Origin: Mangifera indica
Lineage: Eukaryota; Streptophyta; Magnoliopsida; Sapindales; Anacardiaceae
Reading direction: 5' to 3'
Length of the DNA stretch: 64,000 nucleotides
Assembly: GCF_011075055.1 (NCBI RefSeq)
Contig: NC_058145.1
Location: 15,311,894-15,375,893 of the forward strand
Both the position numbers and the translations under genes were made by a program. The first letter of the stretch is position 1. The number at the start of each line of letters is the position of its first letter. Under the pieces are notes generated by a model. It saw only the letters and a list, made by a program, of their open reading frames with translations, was not told the origin of the DNA and did not search any database. This document shows positions 24,063 to 37,523 of the stretch, piece by piece.

Positions 24063-27000
24063 TCATACATTATTACCAGCTGGAACTTTGACACAAATGC
24101 AGATATGGAGGAAGTGCTCTGGGTTCATTAAGTTGTTTACCAACCACGAGAATGGTATCTCCAGTTTTGGCTCAATCCCTTGGATGCGGACAAGTTTGAT
24201 TTCGGTAATTGTGGTTGAAGAGGAAGACTTGGTACGTTCACATAAATTTTCAACCCCTTCTTCTGCACTTCTATTGCTGCTTGCATCTTCTGAAGGTATA
24301 TTTGTTTTATTCTCATCTTCCAGTTTTGGCAATTCCTCACCGATCAAGGGCAAATCAACGAAGAATTCTGGTAGAATAGCTTTAAGAGCATCACCTAATG
24401 TGAAGCATTTACCTGCATTTCAAGAATAAGAAAGAGATGTAAAGTAATGAGAAAAGTGAAGTAGTTTACAAACACAGCACTACATGCAATACACGCCTTA
24501 AGAATAGAGAAAGCTGGGTCACATGCTATAAAATCCCAACATAAAAGCATCTTGGTATTTTTCTTAACTGCATAAATCATTACAACAGAATCTTGTTGGA
24601 TAATTTCTACAATGAAATTATGAACATTCATGTCAAAAAGTGGCTGTTTGCATATGTTAACTTGAAGGAATCAGGGGTCAAAATGGTGCAAAGACATATC
24701 CACCAAATTTGAAAATAACAAAACGATCACACCCACACATGCATTGTTGCATCCCACATTTAATCAATTAAGGTGCTTTAGCCAGAGTCCAGAAAATATA
24801 AGTCTAGTAGACAACCGTGGCATAAATATAATTCACAAGGACACTAGAGTTGCATGGATTGGCACATTCCATATGAAATAATTATCCTCTTTCATTAATT
24901 GCTATTTTCTATTTCACAAAAAAATACAAAAAGTAACACAATTTATCCATGTCATGGACTAGTAATTCCATAATGCAATATTTCTGCTCTTTATTTGACT
25001 GTAAATTCCTATTTCACATAAAAAAGGGGTAAAACACTTATCAATATGAAATTCCTTCTTCCTATGACAATGTGCAGCAATAAAAGTAATAAGCAAAAAA
25101 TAGAAACTTGACAGAAACTGGGTACATCATGTTACACGTTCCTATATGATAACTGAGTTCAGCATGTCCACATACTCCTTACAAGGAATCATAAATCAAA
25201 AAAGGGCATGGCATACCTTCTTCTGAGTGAATTTCAACAGGTCGGTTTATAAAAGAGATTTTATCCCAACTATCAATTTTAGGAGCATCTTCTAGATTGT
25301 GAAAATCTTCATTGACAGTCCAAACATACAATCGAACTGGAATTCTACCTGGAAAAACTCTCAGACAATAAGAAAGCACATTTTTTACTAACATCAAGAG
25401 AAGGGAAACAAGAATTTGGACATTAACAAAACATAAAGTCCACACTTTTCATTTCCTTCTTTCATATTAAAAAAAAAAAAAACAGATGATTATAAAAGAA
25501 TTGTTGTTAATTTCTGTATAGAAGAACAAAAAAAAAGGCATCTATGAACAATAAAATCACATAATTTGGAGTGAAATCGAATTAAAAATCTTTCTGATTC
25601 AAAAGCTGAGGATTCGCAGGCAGGCATGCAAGTTTAATGCTTCAAATTGTTCATCAAATAAGAAAGAAAAATGAACCAGTCAAGTGACTATGATCATATT
25701 TTTGCCATTTGGAGGTCATTTACTGGTCTTACATGTCACTTGAACTCTAGTATGAGTATCTCTGCTGTCATGTATACTTTCAAAAATGAACTAAATGTTC
25801 ACTGGTAGTGTTGATTGAAAAAATATATATCTTTGAAAAAAGAAGAAGAAGAGAATCATCTGTATAAAAAATTGGCTGCAGTCAGGATAGGTTCCTTGGT
25901 TACATAAACAATAGAAATGAAAGATATGAGAAGTCGACCACCTTCTTGCAGAAACCAACATTTTTATCCTTTTTCCATTCTTCTCTTTCCAGTTTTAATT
26001 ACTACCTCCAGTGCAAGTAACAGAACAGACCACATGAATCACCAGTTTCCTAAAAGGTAACAGTTATGTGGTTTCCAGCAATTATCAACTGCAACTTCCT
26101 AGAGGTCTTGTTTTAATTCTCTAAAACAAGTATATGATTTTACTAACCTGTCTTCATTTGTCCAGCCATATCTGTCTCACCAGTTCCTTGTCCAGATTTA
26201 GTTGACAGGTTCATTTTTATGGTGTACTCATCTTCAACCGTTCCAAGTTTAAGCTTATATGATACACGTAGGTAAGCTTCCAGACTACCTGGAACACAAA
26301 CGACCAAAATTAGAAATGAACATGTTAAATAGCTTGTAACTGCTGCATTTACAACCAAAAGGTAGGAACATTTTTTTGCAAGAGATTAATATGAGAGTAT
26401 TTTTCTTACATGCTAAATCTTACAACGTTAAATTAAATGACTTTTCCACTATTATTGCTATCAATATTCTACCAAATCATCAACATCAACCAGAAAAGCC
26501 TCCCAAAATACTCCTCTCAATCTATAGGCTAAATAAGTGTTAATTAAAGATTTATTTGAGAAAAAAGAAAGATTTTGACAATCATCTTGTCTTATGGAAG
26601 GGAAATTGTATCTCAAAATAAAAGTCCAGTAGAAAGGTAGTCGTTAATATCAAATTCTTCCATGGGTCAACATTTCATCATCGCCCATGACTTATAGAGT
26701 TCTAATAAAATTCATCAACCTTAATGATAAACAACATTAACTTAACCCATCTTTTTGCATTAAGAGAAACACTTGGATCAAGTAAAACTACTACAAAATG
26801 TAATTAAGAAAAATAAAAGACAAATGTATGACACCCCTAAAAAACAAGAAGACATACCATACATCACAGAGTTCCAAAGCTCCAACTGGTCAGACTGAGA
26901 CATGTTCATGACATTTTTGGAGTTTCCATTAATTATGTATGCTGCCTGCAGTGTTAATTGATTAGTATAAGAGGCAATGGAATGAAAAATAATTTTTCTC

Positions 27001-29748
27001 TACCTACTTCATTTGAAAATCATTTCAAACAGAAAAGAATCTAAAAGAAAAATTACTGCAAAGTGATAAGTACACTTTGTAAGGTTCATTCTTTGTCCTT
27101 CACCATAAATCTTTGTATGCATAATACTGACATTGCTCTGCTTAGGTAAGTTAAAGAGAAAGAGGTGGACAAGTGTTGGTTTCTAGAAACAGCAGAAGAA
27201 AAAAATCAAAGTATGCATCAGTACTTGTTAACATCATAACTTTATTTGAAACTCATCACTTGAATTTAATCCCCTAGAGACTTCCACTTGATGATTCTGA
27301 TCTTGACATACCATATTTTCATTACAAGATTCAATCAAACTCTTCCTTCCATAAAAAATTTTCTATAGACCTCTGCCTACTATAGTGACTCCAACTACAC
27401 CTTTCAATTGATCTTAAATGAGGTGATTTTTTATTTGTTGTAATAAGACTAGAATATCTACAAAAAAGTATTTGCAATAATAATTCACAAATTTGAAAGT
27501 CAAAATAGAGTATGAAGATGACACGCAAATTTTGCATTACAGAAACTCCCAAAATCTTAAAAATCTTCCACCAAAATTCTTTATAAAGGCTTCTTTAAAG
27601 ATAAGAAATTTTAATGTGAATACTCATCACATAGCTTGGTTGATCATGCATCTAGAGTCTCACAATTGAAAGTTAGGCTTATGGTTACCTAATTGTTATG
27701 ATTAAAATAGACTGAGCAAAAGAATTTAAATTTTTGGGGCATCAACTTACAAGATAGAATCCTTATGTCATCTTTAAGCCTACTTTGACCATCAAATCAT
27801 TCAAACTTACATATGACTATTAGAGACACTTTTTGTAAAATATCAGGCCTAGTTTCAAAGACATAAAATTACCTCAATCAAAGATCAATATAGTTGCAGC
27901 CAAAACATGGACATTGCAAGAATATTTATCTAGATGGTATTGCTTTTGACCTTATAAGTATTTCGCTAAGCTTGTTTAATGCAATTCCAAATCATTAATA
28001 ATTTACCTAAAATTGAAAACACATTTTCCATCCTCCAATGATAAAAAAGAAACCGAAACAAAGCAAGCTGAAAAAATGGTTACAATGGATAACATTAATA
28101 TTAGGGATTTGTTCATTCTTAAAACACTAATGAATTTGCTGAAGGAGACATTGACACAATTATTCAAAATCTCCATTTCTGTGATTAAGACTAGCTACCA
28201 TATCATATGAAAATTAGTGCACTAAAATCTTCATGAAGTGTCCAATTTCATAAACTAAATCAATACCAATGATACGTTATTTAGGCCCCCTGATGTATAT
28301 GTTCTATATATGGGAGTCTCTTCATATTCTTAATCAAGAACAATATAACTTACAGGTTCATGCATGTTACAAAAATAACAAAGAATGCATGTTAAACTAA
28401 TTAGAATTTTCATATAAATGTCAACAATTGGACAAATGAGTAAGTCTAATTTCTCATCAGGATAATTTAACTTCAAATGAGATAGATATTCCAATGAATT
28501 AACCATAGTCAAAACATATACCTTTTTAACAAAAATGGTGACAAATTTCTTGAAAAATGCAGGGTAACTTCCATGTTAATGTTATTCTAAAAAATCAGTT
28601 TAATAATATCTACACAGCTCTATCAATCAAATAACAAGGAAAAAGAAATGCACTAACCTCTTTCAATGAATTAATAAAGCTCCACTTCACAGAATCTTCA
28701 CCTTCACACGGGATCAATATATTTCCAGGATATCCCCTGAAATGTACCTGGAGAAACAGCAAAAGAAAACCTTTAATTTGATAAGTAACAATAAAAATAA
28801 CAACACCAAAAAAAAAGACACAGCCAATACAGTTCGAAATCAAATATGTCTAGACATATGTGCAAGTGAGATGTATAATCTAAAGGCTGTGAATCCTAGA
28901 GTAAGAAACTATCATTTTTATTAATTGACCCTAGACAACATCAAATCTAGCCACAGAATAACTCCTGTTCCTTTTCGTTTTCCCAGCAATTATCAGCACA
29001 TATCACACAGATCCCACCTGCTCAACTTGATGAAAGTAAAACTTAAATCAGACACAGATATCTGTAAAAACAGCAAACATATCAAATCTGAGATTTTATT
29101 CATTCCAAAAAGGAGCAGGTGATGGTAAAAAAATTCCCAGAACATGTTTCTTAACATCCCACAATTTTTTGAACAGTTACAAACTTATCACTCTGGTGGA
29201 CATTAAATTAATACAGATAGACCCAAAAACGAAACTACTGTCATAATGTATTAAATTACAACTTTATAAAATGAATACCGTCAAATTCCAAGGTCTTTCA
29301 GGTTCAGCACATAGAAGATCAAAGAGAACTCCTGTAGGTATATACCTGCAAAATACAATAAACAAAGAAAATACCCAGTTGGAATTCCTCAATCACGATG
29401 CAATTACATAGAGTAAAAACAAAATATATACCATTTGAGAGGCAAGCCGTGGTACTCAAACCAAACAGTATCAACACCAGGAGGAAGTGCACTACTAAAG
29501 TAGGGCTTTACAAGAGCAGATAACAACGGAAGGTAGCCCATCCGAGGAGCTAAGATCTGAAATTACAAAAACATAATAATTTACAACTTCATATAAAGAA
29601 AATACAATTGATTGTGAGAACAAAATTACATATAAGGAGATACCAAAGCTGGAGGAGGAGGAGGGAGAGTGGTGACTTCTGATTCGTGGAGCTGAATCTG
29701 AAGGGGAATTGCTCCTTCCCACAAATACTTTAGAGCTTCCATATGCAT
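24063..29748 (-). CDS. ATG5: Autophagy protein ATG5
   Basis: Eight exons on the minus strand: 29644-29748, 29432-29556, 29279-29345, 28658-28747, 26858-26945, 26148-26288, 25217-25348 and 24063-24412, giving 365 aa, slightly longer than Arabidopsis ATG5 (about 337). Start MHMEALKYLWEGAIPLQIQL fits the family. Conserved blocks follow in order: [86 protein letters not shown], and EIKLVRIQGIEPKLEIPFSW. The acceptor Lys for ATG12 conjugation is in NGNSKNVMN, about residue 139. ATG5 joins ATG12 and ATG16 to promote ATG8 lipidation in autophagosome formation. The extra length is in an acidic, Ser-rich linker between residues 285 and 325. All introns are GT..AG. The gene is divergent from the esterase-like gene at 30594. 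Confidence 0.96.
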
Positions 29749-30593
29749 CTTCTCCCCGCAATTCTCACTGGGTTGTTTTACTTGTAATTCAATCAACCAA
29801 ATCCATCATTGACCCGTGAGGAATATAATTCTGTAATCACTACTCAACCCCAAAGGCAGTTGTCTGTCGTTAAGTTTAACGGAATAAGGGCATATTAGTC
29901 TCTTAACTCCGCGCAGAAAACAAAATAATACAATAAAATAACTCACCTCACCTCCCTCAGGTGAAAGAGCGCGGGCTGAGCTTCAACAGCAACTGTTACC
30001 GGTGAACGGAGACGGCGGCGACAATAATGGCTGAGTTAAGTGATGATCTGTTCTGGCTAGTAGATACAAACTCAAACAAGTAATTAGAATATAGAACTTT
30101 GCATAATTTCTGATACGTTGGAGCTTAAATAATTTCTGAAGATTACAAAAATCATAATTCTTAAATAATTTTAAATATATATTTAATTTCTCTGCACTCA
30201 TTTTTATTTGATACGAATTTATGAGAGCCCATTTGGATTATTTGGGCCAGGCCGAAGTTTCTCACAATACGACATGAGAGCCCATTTGGATTTATTTGGG
30301 CAGAAATTTATTGACAAGGCGACAAACTCCAAAATAGTTGCAATTTGCAAAGCAAAGCGCCGCGCATTTTAAAACAAAAAGACGGCCAACAGCTAACATG
30401 CACCAAATCGTTCGATTGAATTCGATCACTTAACCGAACGCAACCCACGTCAATGGCTGCTGTTATCACATTCCCATCACAAGTCCCATCCAATTTTCCT
30501 CCTTCACTTACAACTTAAGCTCCAGATCTCTTCACCAAACAACCCATTTCACCTCCAGCATCATGTTCCACTCTTAAAGATCCGAGCTTTAAA
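29749..30593. promoter_or_regulatory. Shared upstream region between ATG5 and the SGNH protein
   Basis: 845 bp separate two divergent start codons. A 27-28 bp sequence beginning ATGAGAGCCCATTTGGATT occurs at 30221-30247 and 30274-30301; both copies end in TTTGGGC, the first as TTTGGGCC, which resembles plant site II (TGGGCC/Y) promoter elements. No clear TATA box was found for either direction. Confidence 0.5.
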
Positions 30594-31694
30594 ATGATTG
30601 GAGGTATTCAATTGGGAGTCTTAGCTGCATGTTTAGTCCTTTTCGTGCCCATGTTAATGGCTGGCTGGCATTTAAGCCGAAACAAGATGTTATTTTTCAG
30701 CGGTGCTTTGTTCATAACGCTGGCGGTATGTGTACATTTGACTCCTTATTTTCCTTCCGTTTCTGAATTTGCGTCGTCGTTTTCGTCTTTTGTAGTGTTT
30801 GATCATCGCGATTCTTGTATTAATTTGGTCAATCAAATTGCGTGGGATGTTAAACCTAGAAATGATTTAATTGATAAGAATGATAATTCTTCGCTTGAAA
30901 ATTACGAGAAGAATTGGGATTGGGTTAATTCTGGAAAAGTCAATGCTTGTGAGTTTCAGAAATTAGGGAAATCCGACGCGGCGGATTTGTTAAACGGATC
31001 TTGGGTTGTTGTGGCTGGTGATTCTCAGGCGAGATTGGTCATTGTGTCTTTGCTTAGTTTTGTTTTGGAGAAAGAACGGATGGATTCTATTAGGGGCGAT
31101 TTGTTTAAGAGGCATAGTGATTATAATATTGCGCTGGATGAAATTGGTTTGAAAATGGATTTCATATGGGCACCTTACGAGAAGAATTTGACTGATTTGG
31201 TTGTTAAGTTTAAGGCTAAGAGGAAGTACCCAGATGTTTTGGTGATGGGCTCGGGCCTATGGCACATGCTACATTACACGAATGCAACCGATTATGGTGT
31301 TTCATTGCGAGTTTTGAAAAGTTCTGTGGAGTCGTTGCTACCTTTTTCCCCAGAATTGGGAACAAATGGACCTGTGACGGGTTCTGTTTCGATTAGATCG
31401 CCACATTTGTTTTGGATTGGCACGCCTGTGTTAATAAATGGGATGTTGAATACGGAGGAGAAGAGGGAGAAGATGAGTGATGAAATGTGGCATGCTTACG
31501 ATAGAGCACTTGGAGAAAGTAAGCTCTTGCGCCAAACTGGTGGACCCCTTGTATTGCTTGATATTCAGTCTTTGACCTGGAATTGTGGAGCTTGGTGTAC
31601 AGTTGATGGAATGCATTATGATGGAGTTGTTTACGAAGCAGCTGTTCATATCATGCTAAACGCATTACTCATTGAATCTCACCAGGTGCTTTAA
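30594..31694 (+). CDS. Membrane-anchored SGNH/PC-esterase-family protein
   Basis: A single uninterrupted frame of 366 codons. The N-terminus has two hydrophobic segments, about residues 5-24 and 32-50, suggesting a signal anchor and a Golgi or other endomembrane location. The SGNH-type block GDSQARLVIV has its Gly-Asp-Ser at residues 142-144. A GSGLWHM block lies in the middle, and the C-terminal catalytic pair appears as DGMHYDGVVY (Asp338, His341). This order of GDS and DxxH is that of the PC-esterase family (PMR5/Cas1p-like acyl-esterases and acetyltransferases). Substrate is not predictable; it lacks the longer N-terminal Cys-rich domain of the trichome-birefringence-like proteins, so it is not a standard TBL. 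Start at 30594 is the first ATG in frame and precedes the hydrophobic segment directly. Confidence 0.85.
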   Translation: MIGGIQLGVLAACLVLFVPMLMAGWHLSRNKMLFFSGALFITLAVCVHLTPYFPSVSEFASSFSSFVVFDHRDSCINLVNQIAWDVKPRNDLIDKNDNSSLENYEKNWDWVNSGKVNACEFQKLGKSDAADLLNGSWVVVAGDSQARLVIVSLLSFVLEKERMDSIRGDLFKRHSDYNIALDEIGLKMDFIWAPYEKNLTDLVVKFKAKRKYPDVLVMGSGLWHMLHYTNATDYGVSLRVLKSSVESLLPFSPELGTNGPVTGSVSIRSPHLFWIGTPVLINGMLNTEEKREKMSDEMWHAYDRALGESKLLRQTGGPLVLLDIQSLTWNCGAWCTVDGMHYDGVVYEAAVHIMLNALLIESHQVL

Positions 31695-32859
31695 AAGCTG
31701 CTTGTCCCCTACATTGGTGTGCTTTTGCTCGGGGTTACAAAAGGGATCTCTAACGATTTCAAGGTACTGACCCTTAAATGAGGCTGACCTTATACCTCCT
31801 ATTTCACGTTTGTGATTCTTTCCAGCCCTTTTCCTTGAGCTCTTGATTAACCTCATACACACATTGAAATTCTTTTTTCTGGTTCTTTGTCAAAATATGT
31901 TCAAAGTCTGATATTTTATAGTAAAAAAACTGGAAAATCGTCGCATCCAATTTTGATGTGAATAGATTCCACAGCTTCATATGCATATAATATTTGCATT
32001 GGATAGATAATGTTGCTTCGCTTCAATTTGATTAGTTCTGTTGGTTTAATTGATTGGACATTGACTTTTGTAAAACAATTTTGTATTAGTTCTTCTGTGT
32101 AATCTGTTTATTATGAGGAACCTCTTATTTGTATTAGCCATGTTAGTTTCTGTGAAGTACTGCCATTTTATAACACTTTTCTTACTGCCTTCAAATTTAC
32201 CCGAATCTTTTATTAACAATACCAGTAATATTAGATAGAATCCTAAAATTTATCTTTCGTTACTTTACTAGTGTGTTTTTAACTTTAAGCTCATTTAGAC
32301 ATAGATGTCATTTGGAATTAATATGCCAACTCAAATTTTTAACCTCGGGATTTTATTTGGCCATCTGTGTTTCAAATTGTAAAGCAGAAAAAAAAAAAAA
32401 AAACAAGGGCTGTAATGATATGGAGAAGGTAATTAATTATATCTAAATTAATTATCTTTTATGATATGGTTTCTTAATATAGAAAATAACTTTAATTCAG
32501 AAAGTTCTAAAAAGTAAAATTATTTAAATTAATTGATTATACTTTGATTTAGTAGTTTATGTTATATGAGTTTATCCAATGACTTTTCTTATTATTATTT
32601 TTGGTAAGATTTTATATGATAAATGCATTCTACTCTATTCAGATTTCGTATCCATATTTAATTATTCCATAAATCAAATATTAATTTTGGTAATGATTAT
32701 TATTATTATTTTTTTAAAGATGGAATTTGACATGTTTGTCGTCTATCGGAGTGAGCCTAAACTTTTTTTTCCCGTATATTTAGATCAATAATCGAAGTCA
32801 AATACTAAATAAATGTTAAACTCAGGTATTTTGTTTTTTAAATCTTTCTTTTGTTATTT

Positions 32860-32862
<3 letters not shown>

Positions 32863-32932
<70 letters not shown>
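32863..32932. repeat. AT dinucleotide microsatellite, 35 units
   Basis: An uninterrupted run of 35 AT units. Pure runs of this length are usually highly variable between individuals and prone to assembly error. Confidence 0.97.
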
Positions 32933-32934
<2 letters not shown>

Positions 32935-33259
32935 GGAGAGATATAAAATATTTTTAAATTTAATATCCATCCAATCAAGGATAAATTTATTCAATTAAGA
33001 CATAAAATTCATTTATTCATCTAACTAAGAATGAAATATAAAATGAAAATATGAAATTTTTTGATGATTTCAACAATGAAAAGGTTGATCGGATGGCCGG
33101 TCAACCAATCAAATACCCAATCAATTAATTTATTTTTAAAAATTGATAATTATCTAGCTAATCAATCTATTCAGTCAACTTTAAATCTTATAATCTTTTT
33201 TTTTTTACGATAAAATTAATCAAAAAATTGTTTATATTTGTATAATAGAAAAAAATGTA

Positions 33260-33263
<4 letters not shown>

Positions 33264-33300
<37 letters not shown>
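33264..33300. repeat. TA dinucleotide microsatellite, about 18 units
   Basis: An uninterrupted TA run about 330 bp downstream of the longer AT repeat. Confidence 0.95.
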
Positions 33301-33303
<3 letters not shown>

Positions 33304-34070
33304 ATATTTTAAACCCATATTGATACAAACTAATCATATCAAATAATATTTAGCTTGAGTTTTGTTTAAAGAGTTTAAGTTTGCCAAATTTGATAAGAAT
33401 TTAACACAAGATAAAAATAGTTGTTTAAAATTCGTCTTAATTTTAATTATTCAATTATATAATGATATATAGTTATTTATATAAAAAATTATACATATAA
33501 TATTACTCCTCTTAATAATATAATTAATTAATAAATAATCTTAAATTAAGTTAAGCCATGCTCCCGATGGCTTAGCGCCTTAGCCTGATGGTTTACCAAC
33601 CACCTCGTACAAATGACATCTAAAAATGGTTCAGTCAATCATCTACCCAATTTGTTTATAAAAATCAAACAAACCAACATCAAGTTTTAAAGATTCTGGG
33701 TTCGTGTATACCATTTTGTTTTCTTTTCTATCAGGTGCTCTTCTTTATGCCACCACGATTTCCCCTCTAATTAAAATGACAGTATCTCCCACATCATATA
33801 CACACTCTCAGTAATACTATCAAGTCAATAATAATGGTTGGATAACTAGTAAGTTAATCCAACTATTATTATTATCGTTATGACTTCTGAAGTACATTCC
33901 CAAAAAATGTTTGAATCATCATACAATTTGCAGTATAGTATCTCTGCCTCTTTCATGAAAACCCCATGACATCATACACCTTCATCCAATTAATACAAGA
34001 AAAGGAAGACAAAAAATAATAATAATAAAAATAAAAACTATTCTACATAATTTATGGTCTTGATGCTAAT

Positions 34071-37000
34071 CTAAGACTCAAATTGCTTGCCTTCAAAAGT
34101 CTGTCCAAAGTCCCAATTCCTAGGAGCAACATTATAAGATGTGACTGTGAGGCCATCACTACTAGTGACCTCAAATGAGAGAGGTTGATTCTTTAAATTG
34201 GCATTTATATGCCAGTTTTGGCCCCAATTCCTACCCATCGTAAGCCAGCCTGTTATTGAACCCTTGATTTTCACTGCAACTACATCTCCGGCACCTGCAA
34301 CATTGCTGATCAGCACTGAAATGAAGATTCCTGAACCATCGATCGAAAATCGAATGCCTCCTTCCTTCCTGCACTTTATCCTATTCCAAACAAAACCAAC
34401 ATATATGTGGAACTGGAAATTTTTTCAAGATACCAAGGTTTATACAGAATAGACGCACTCCAGCATAGGCAATAACATACACTTAGCACAACCTTAAAAA
34501 AGAAGGAAGAATTGAGGCAATTGTAGCCTATAAGACAGATTCACTTCTGATATCAGAAAATTAACACGGCGAACTTGAAAATGTTTCATAGTTAGAACCA
34601 AAAATAATTAAGAAAGTAGCTTAAACGACTACTAATTAAACCTGGTATAGTCTTGTATAAACATATTTGATTAAGCTATAAAGATAATTTACGTCATAGG
34701 TCTCTATCTAGGTGAATTTACTTCCACAACTTGCTTTAGTCTGCAATGCAGATGAAGGTTTTAAAAAATTTTATGTTGATAAAACAACTGTTACTTCCAC
34801 CGAAAACTAAAGCCTTTAGAAATAAGGCAGATGAATTGAAGTGGAACATTATAAGCTCATGAAACATTTGGAGATAAATGAACCAATAATCCCGTGTGAG
34901 GACTCTTCACAGAGGTGCAAGGAAAATTGTCTGAATTACGGATATTTTATTGCATCATTAATAGCACTATGAGAATGAACTTAGCTGATAATTGTTAGTG
35001 CACGTATACGATTTTGTAAATGTTAGGAACCTCTAAACACACAAGAGGGTTCAGCTTGTAGCCTCTCAATCAGCCACAACCTATCCTAAACTCAAAACAA
35101 TATTTTTTCTCTTTCCTCTTCTCAATCCAATCACCCCTGTTTATTCTAATCTTAAATATTTTTTTCTTAATTATTATTTTAAACATTTGTTAGAGATGCT
35201 TAAAAACAAATACTCCAATACTAATATTGGCAACAAGAGATGTCAACTTCCCAAATGGAAGCTAAAGGCTGCCTTAAACTCAAAATAATATTTTTCTCCT
35301 CCTCTAGCCAATCAACTCTATTTATTTTAACAAGTCAACCACAGTGTGTCTTTGTTAGCATCCCATCTTCTTCTTTCTGTTTCACCTTTTTTTCTTTGTT
35401 CATTGTCCATTTTGTCTCCTTCACCAACTGAATCAAATCATCAAGTGAACAAATGGATTACAAAAATGGGAAGTCCCAGGTGCATCTTGACAACTTAAGA
35501 ACTCATATGCAATTTTAACTAATCTTCTCTTAATATTCCCAAATAATGTGATGTGGGTCGTCACAATTTACCCTCCTTTTGATGGGGAATCCCCCATGCT
35601 ATTCACCATATGAAAACTTTTTTGCTCCAATTAGGTATTGCTCTGATACCATATGAACATTCTGGTATAACAACCCAATCCACTGTCAAGATATTGGGGT
35701 TTTAGACACACAATCTATCACAATTTTATTTTTGAGTTGTGTAACCCAAACTACATCTTAACAACTTAAGAACTCATAAACTATTTAACCAATATTCTCT
35801 TAACATTCTAAATTCATGTGAGACGAAATTATAAGAAGGTTCACCACAATCCAAATAGAATATAACTCATTTTCCTATCCTTAATTTAGGAAAGAGTGCC
35901 TAAACTTTTTTCCTACAAATCTTTACTTTCTATTAGGCATTGTGCTTCTAACTCACTAATTTAAACAACTGAAATTCACCAAATAACATTAATCATATAA
36001 TGGATGCCATGTGTATTGTGGATTGACATCATATCATTCCATTCAAGAATTTATATTATCCACATCCATATCGTATCATACATTATATCCCTAATCTTTA
36101 TATATGCTCTGCCCCTACAAACTAAACTTATGCCAAAATCATAACCTATTCCGAGATGAAGGAACTTAAGTTTAAGCTAAAAAAGAACCAGACTTCACAA
36201 AGCTAACATGCATGTTTCATTATTCGTACTTCAAAATGACCCCAAATTAACATTAAATTCTACAATTTAAATGATCCTATCACTTATGGCAAGTAGAAAA
36301 TTTTCCTTGACCTGTAATCTAACAATTCAGGTTTTTAAGCTTATTCCACCACATAAAACATGATCCAAGTGTTCATACCTGTACATACAAACACATTTAA
36401 ATAGCAAACTTACCGAAAACTAAACCGTCTTCTATTTAACACAGCTGTTCCAAGTAAAGTTTCATATTGTTATGAGCTTTCTGGCTATCAATCGTAGTTT
36501 TAAGTATGCTCTCTTACCCATTCCAAAGGCAATAGAAAACAGAGGTTTCTATTGTGTTAACATTCTGAATTTATCAAAGAAAATGTTTGATATACATCAG
36601 ACATATAATGTCATTGAAGACAATATATCTAAACCTTGGGCGAATTATTATCTTTTATTTTTCCTGAATCCTAATAACTAAGAGGATGGCTAGGTATTAA
36701 AATGATTTTGTTCTAAAAGAATTTATTATCTTAGCACATGGATGGCATAGTACAACTCACATATGCTAAACTCTCTATATCTTAGCGTCATATCAAACCT
36801 AGCTAAACTAAACTAAATCTACGAAACGACATATGTGAACGTAATTTTCACAACAAGACTAACATCAATTCTTCCGCAAACGATTAACACTGAGGCTTTA
36901 CCGTTCCAAAAAAGTAAATAAAGCAAAAGCTCTCAGTAGGCCAACCTCACATGCTCGTGCAAAACTCAACAAAACAAAAGTGACAAACATACAATTAAAA

Positions 37001-37523
37001 CTAACGAGAACCAATAAATAAATAAAAAGAAGTACCTCCGGTACTGTACCGGCATGTTGCCAGCCTTCCAAATAGCGATCTTCTCAAAGGCTTCAATAGG
37101 AAGCACAAAATGCTTGTTCGGCGGATTACAATGGCCGCCTCCATCAGAACTAAAACCATAATTAGGAGCACAAAAGTTAGTGACAGTAACAATAATAGAG
37201 GTTCCAGGAATGCACCAACGCATGTCCTCAACGCAACGAAGTTCAAAGCACGCGCCGCAGATCTGGCCACGCTCAAACATAGCCTCCGACAGACCTACAG
37301 TGGCCTGACCGTATCCAGCCTTCACCAGGTCGCCGTAGCCGCAGGCACCGCCGACAGTGTCACGCGGATCAGAGGCTGCGTAATAGGTGGCGCGTGATGG
37401 CCGCCACTCGGAGTGCGGCGATGAATCTGACGGCGAAGAGGAAGAGAAGTTGTAGTTGTAGTGAGAGGTGGCGATTCGTGGAAGTGTGAATAGAAGAAGC
37501 TGAAGCAGAATGGGAAGCAACAT
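34071..37523 (-). CDS. EXPA: Alpha-expansin (EXPA13-like)
   Basis: Two exons, 37036-37523 and 34071-34380, encode 265 aa; the intron splits an Arg codon and is 2,655 bp long. Residues 1-20 form a signal peptide ([13 protein letters not shown]). The double-psi beta-barrel domain shows [20 protein letters not shown] (residues 45-64), [12 protein letters not shown] and [12 protein letters not shown]. The C-terminal CBM63-type domain shows [44 protein letters not shown] and [15 protein letters not shown]. Expansins loosen plant walls at acid pH. The usual HFD motif reads HFV (residues 138-140, in [11 protein letters not shown]), a form I associate with a divergent subgroup close to EXPA13; that assignment is from memory. 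A 1.85 kb element lies 125 bp upstream of the ATG, so it probably interrupts the promoter or leader. Confidence 0.92.
35090..35860. repeat. Direct repeats inside the expansin intron
   Basis: Sequence containing ACAACTTAAGAACTCATA, followed by AATCTTCTCTTAA-type sequence and a GATGTG/CATGTG block, occurs at about 35489-35560 and again at about 35759-35830. A second pair, CTCAAAACAATATTTTTTCTC at 35090 and CTCAAAATAATATTTTTCTCC at 35279, also recurs. The intron therefore contains partly duplicated material, perhaps from an old insertion, though no element ends could be defined. Confidence 0.55.

Larger units (their letters stand above)
31695..34070. other. Intergenic, AT-rich, with microsatellites, no gene seen
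   Basis: The left part holds the 3' flank of the esterase-like gene and the right part the 3' flank of the expansin gene. Between them lie two AT microsatellites and AT-rich DNA without motifs. A short stretch at 33560-33600 with GCCTTAGCC-like sequence was examined as a possible tRNA and rejected. Confidence 0.5.

Noticed and set aside
32813..32998. Open frame made of repeated Ile-Tyr
   Set aside because: It is only the AT microsatellite translated.
33555..33605. Possible tRNA-like stretch with GATGGCTTAGCGCC
   Set aside because: No cloverleaf with paired acceptor and T-arm (GGTTCRA) could be drawn.
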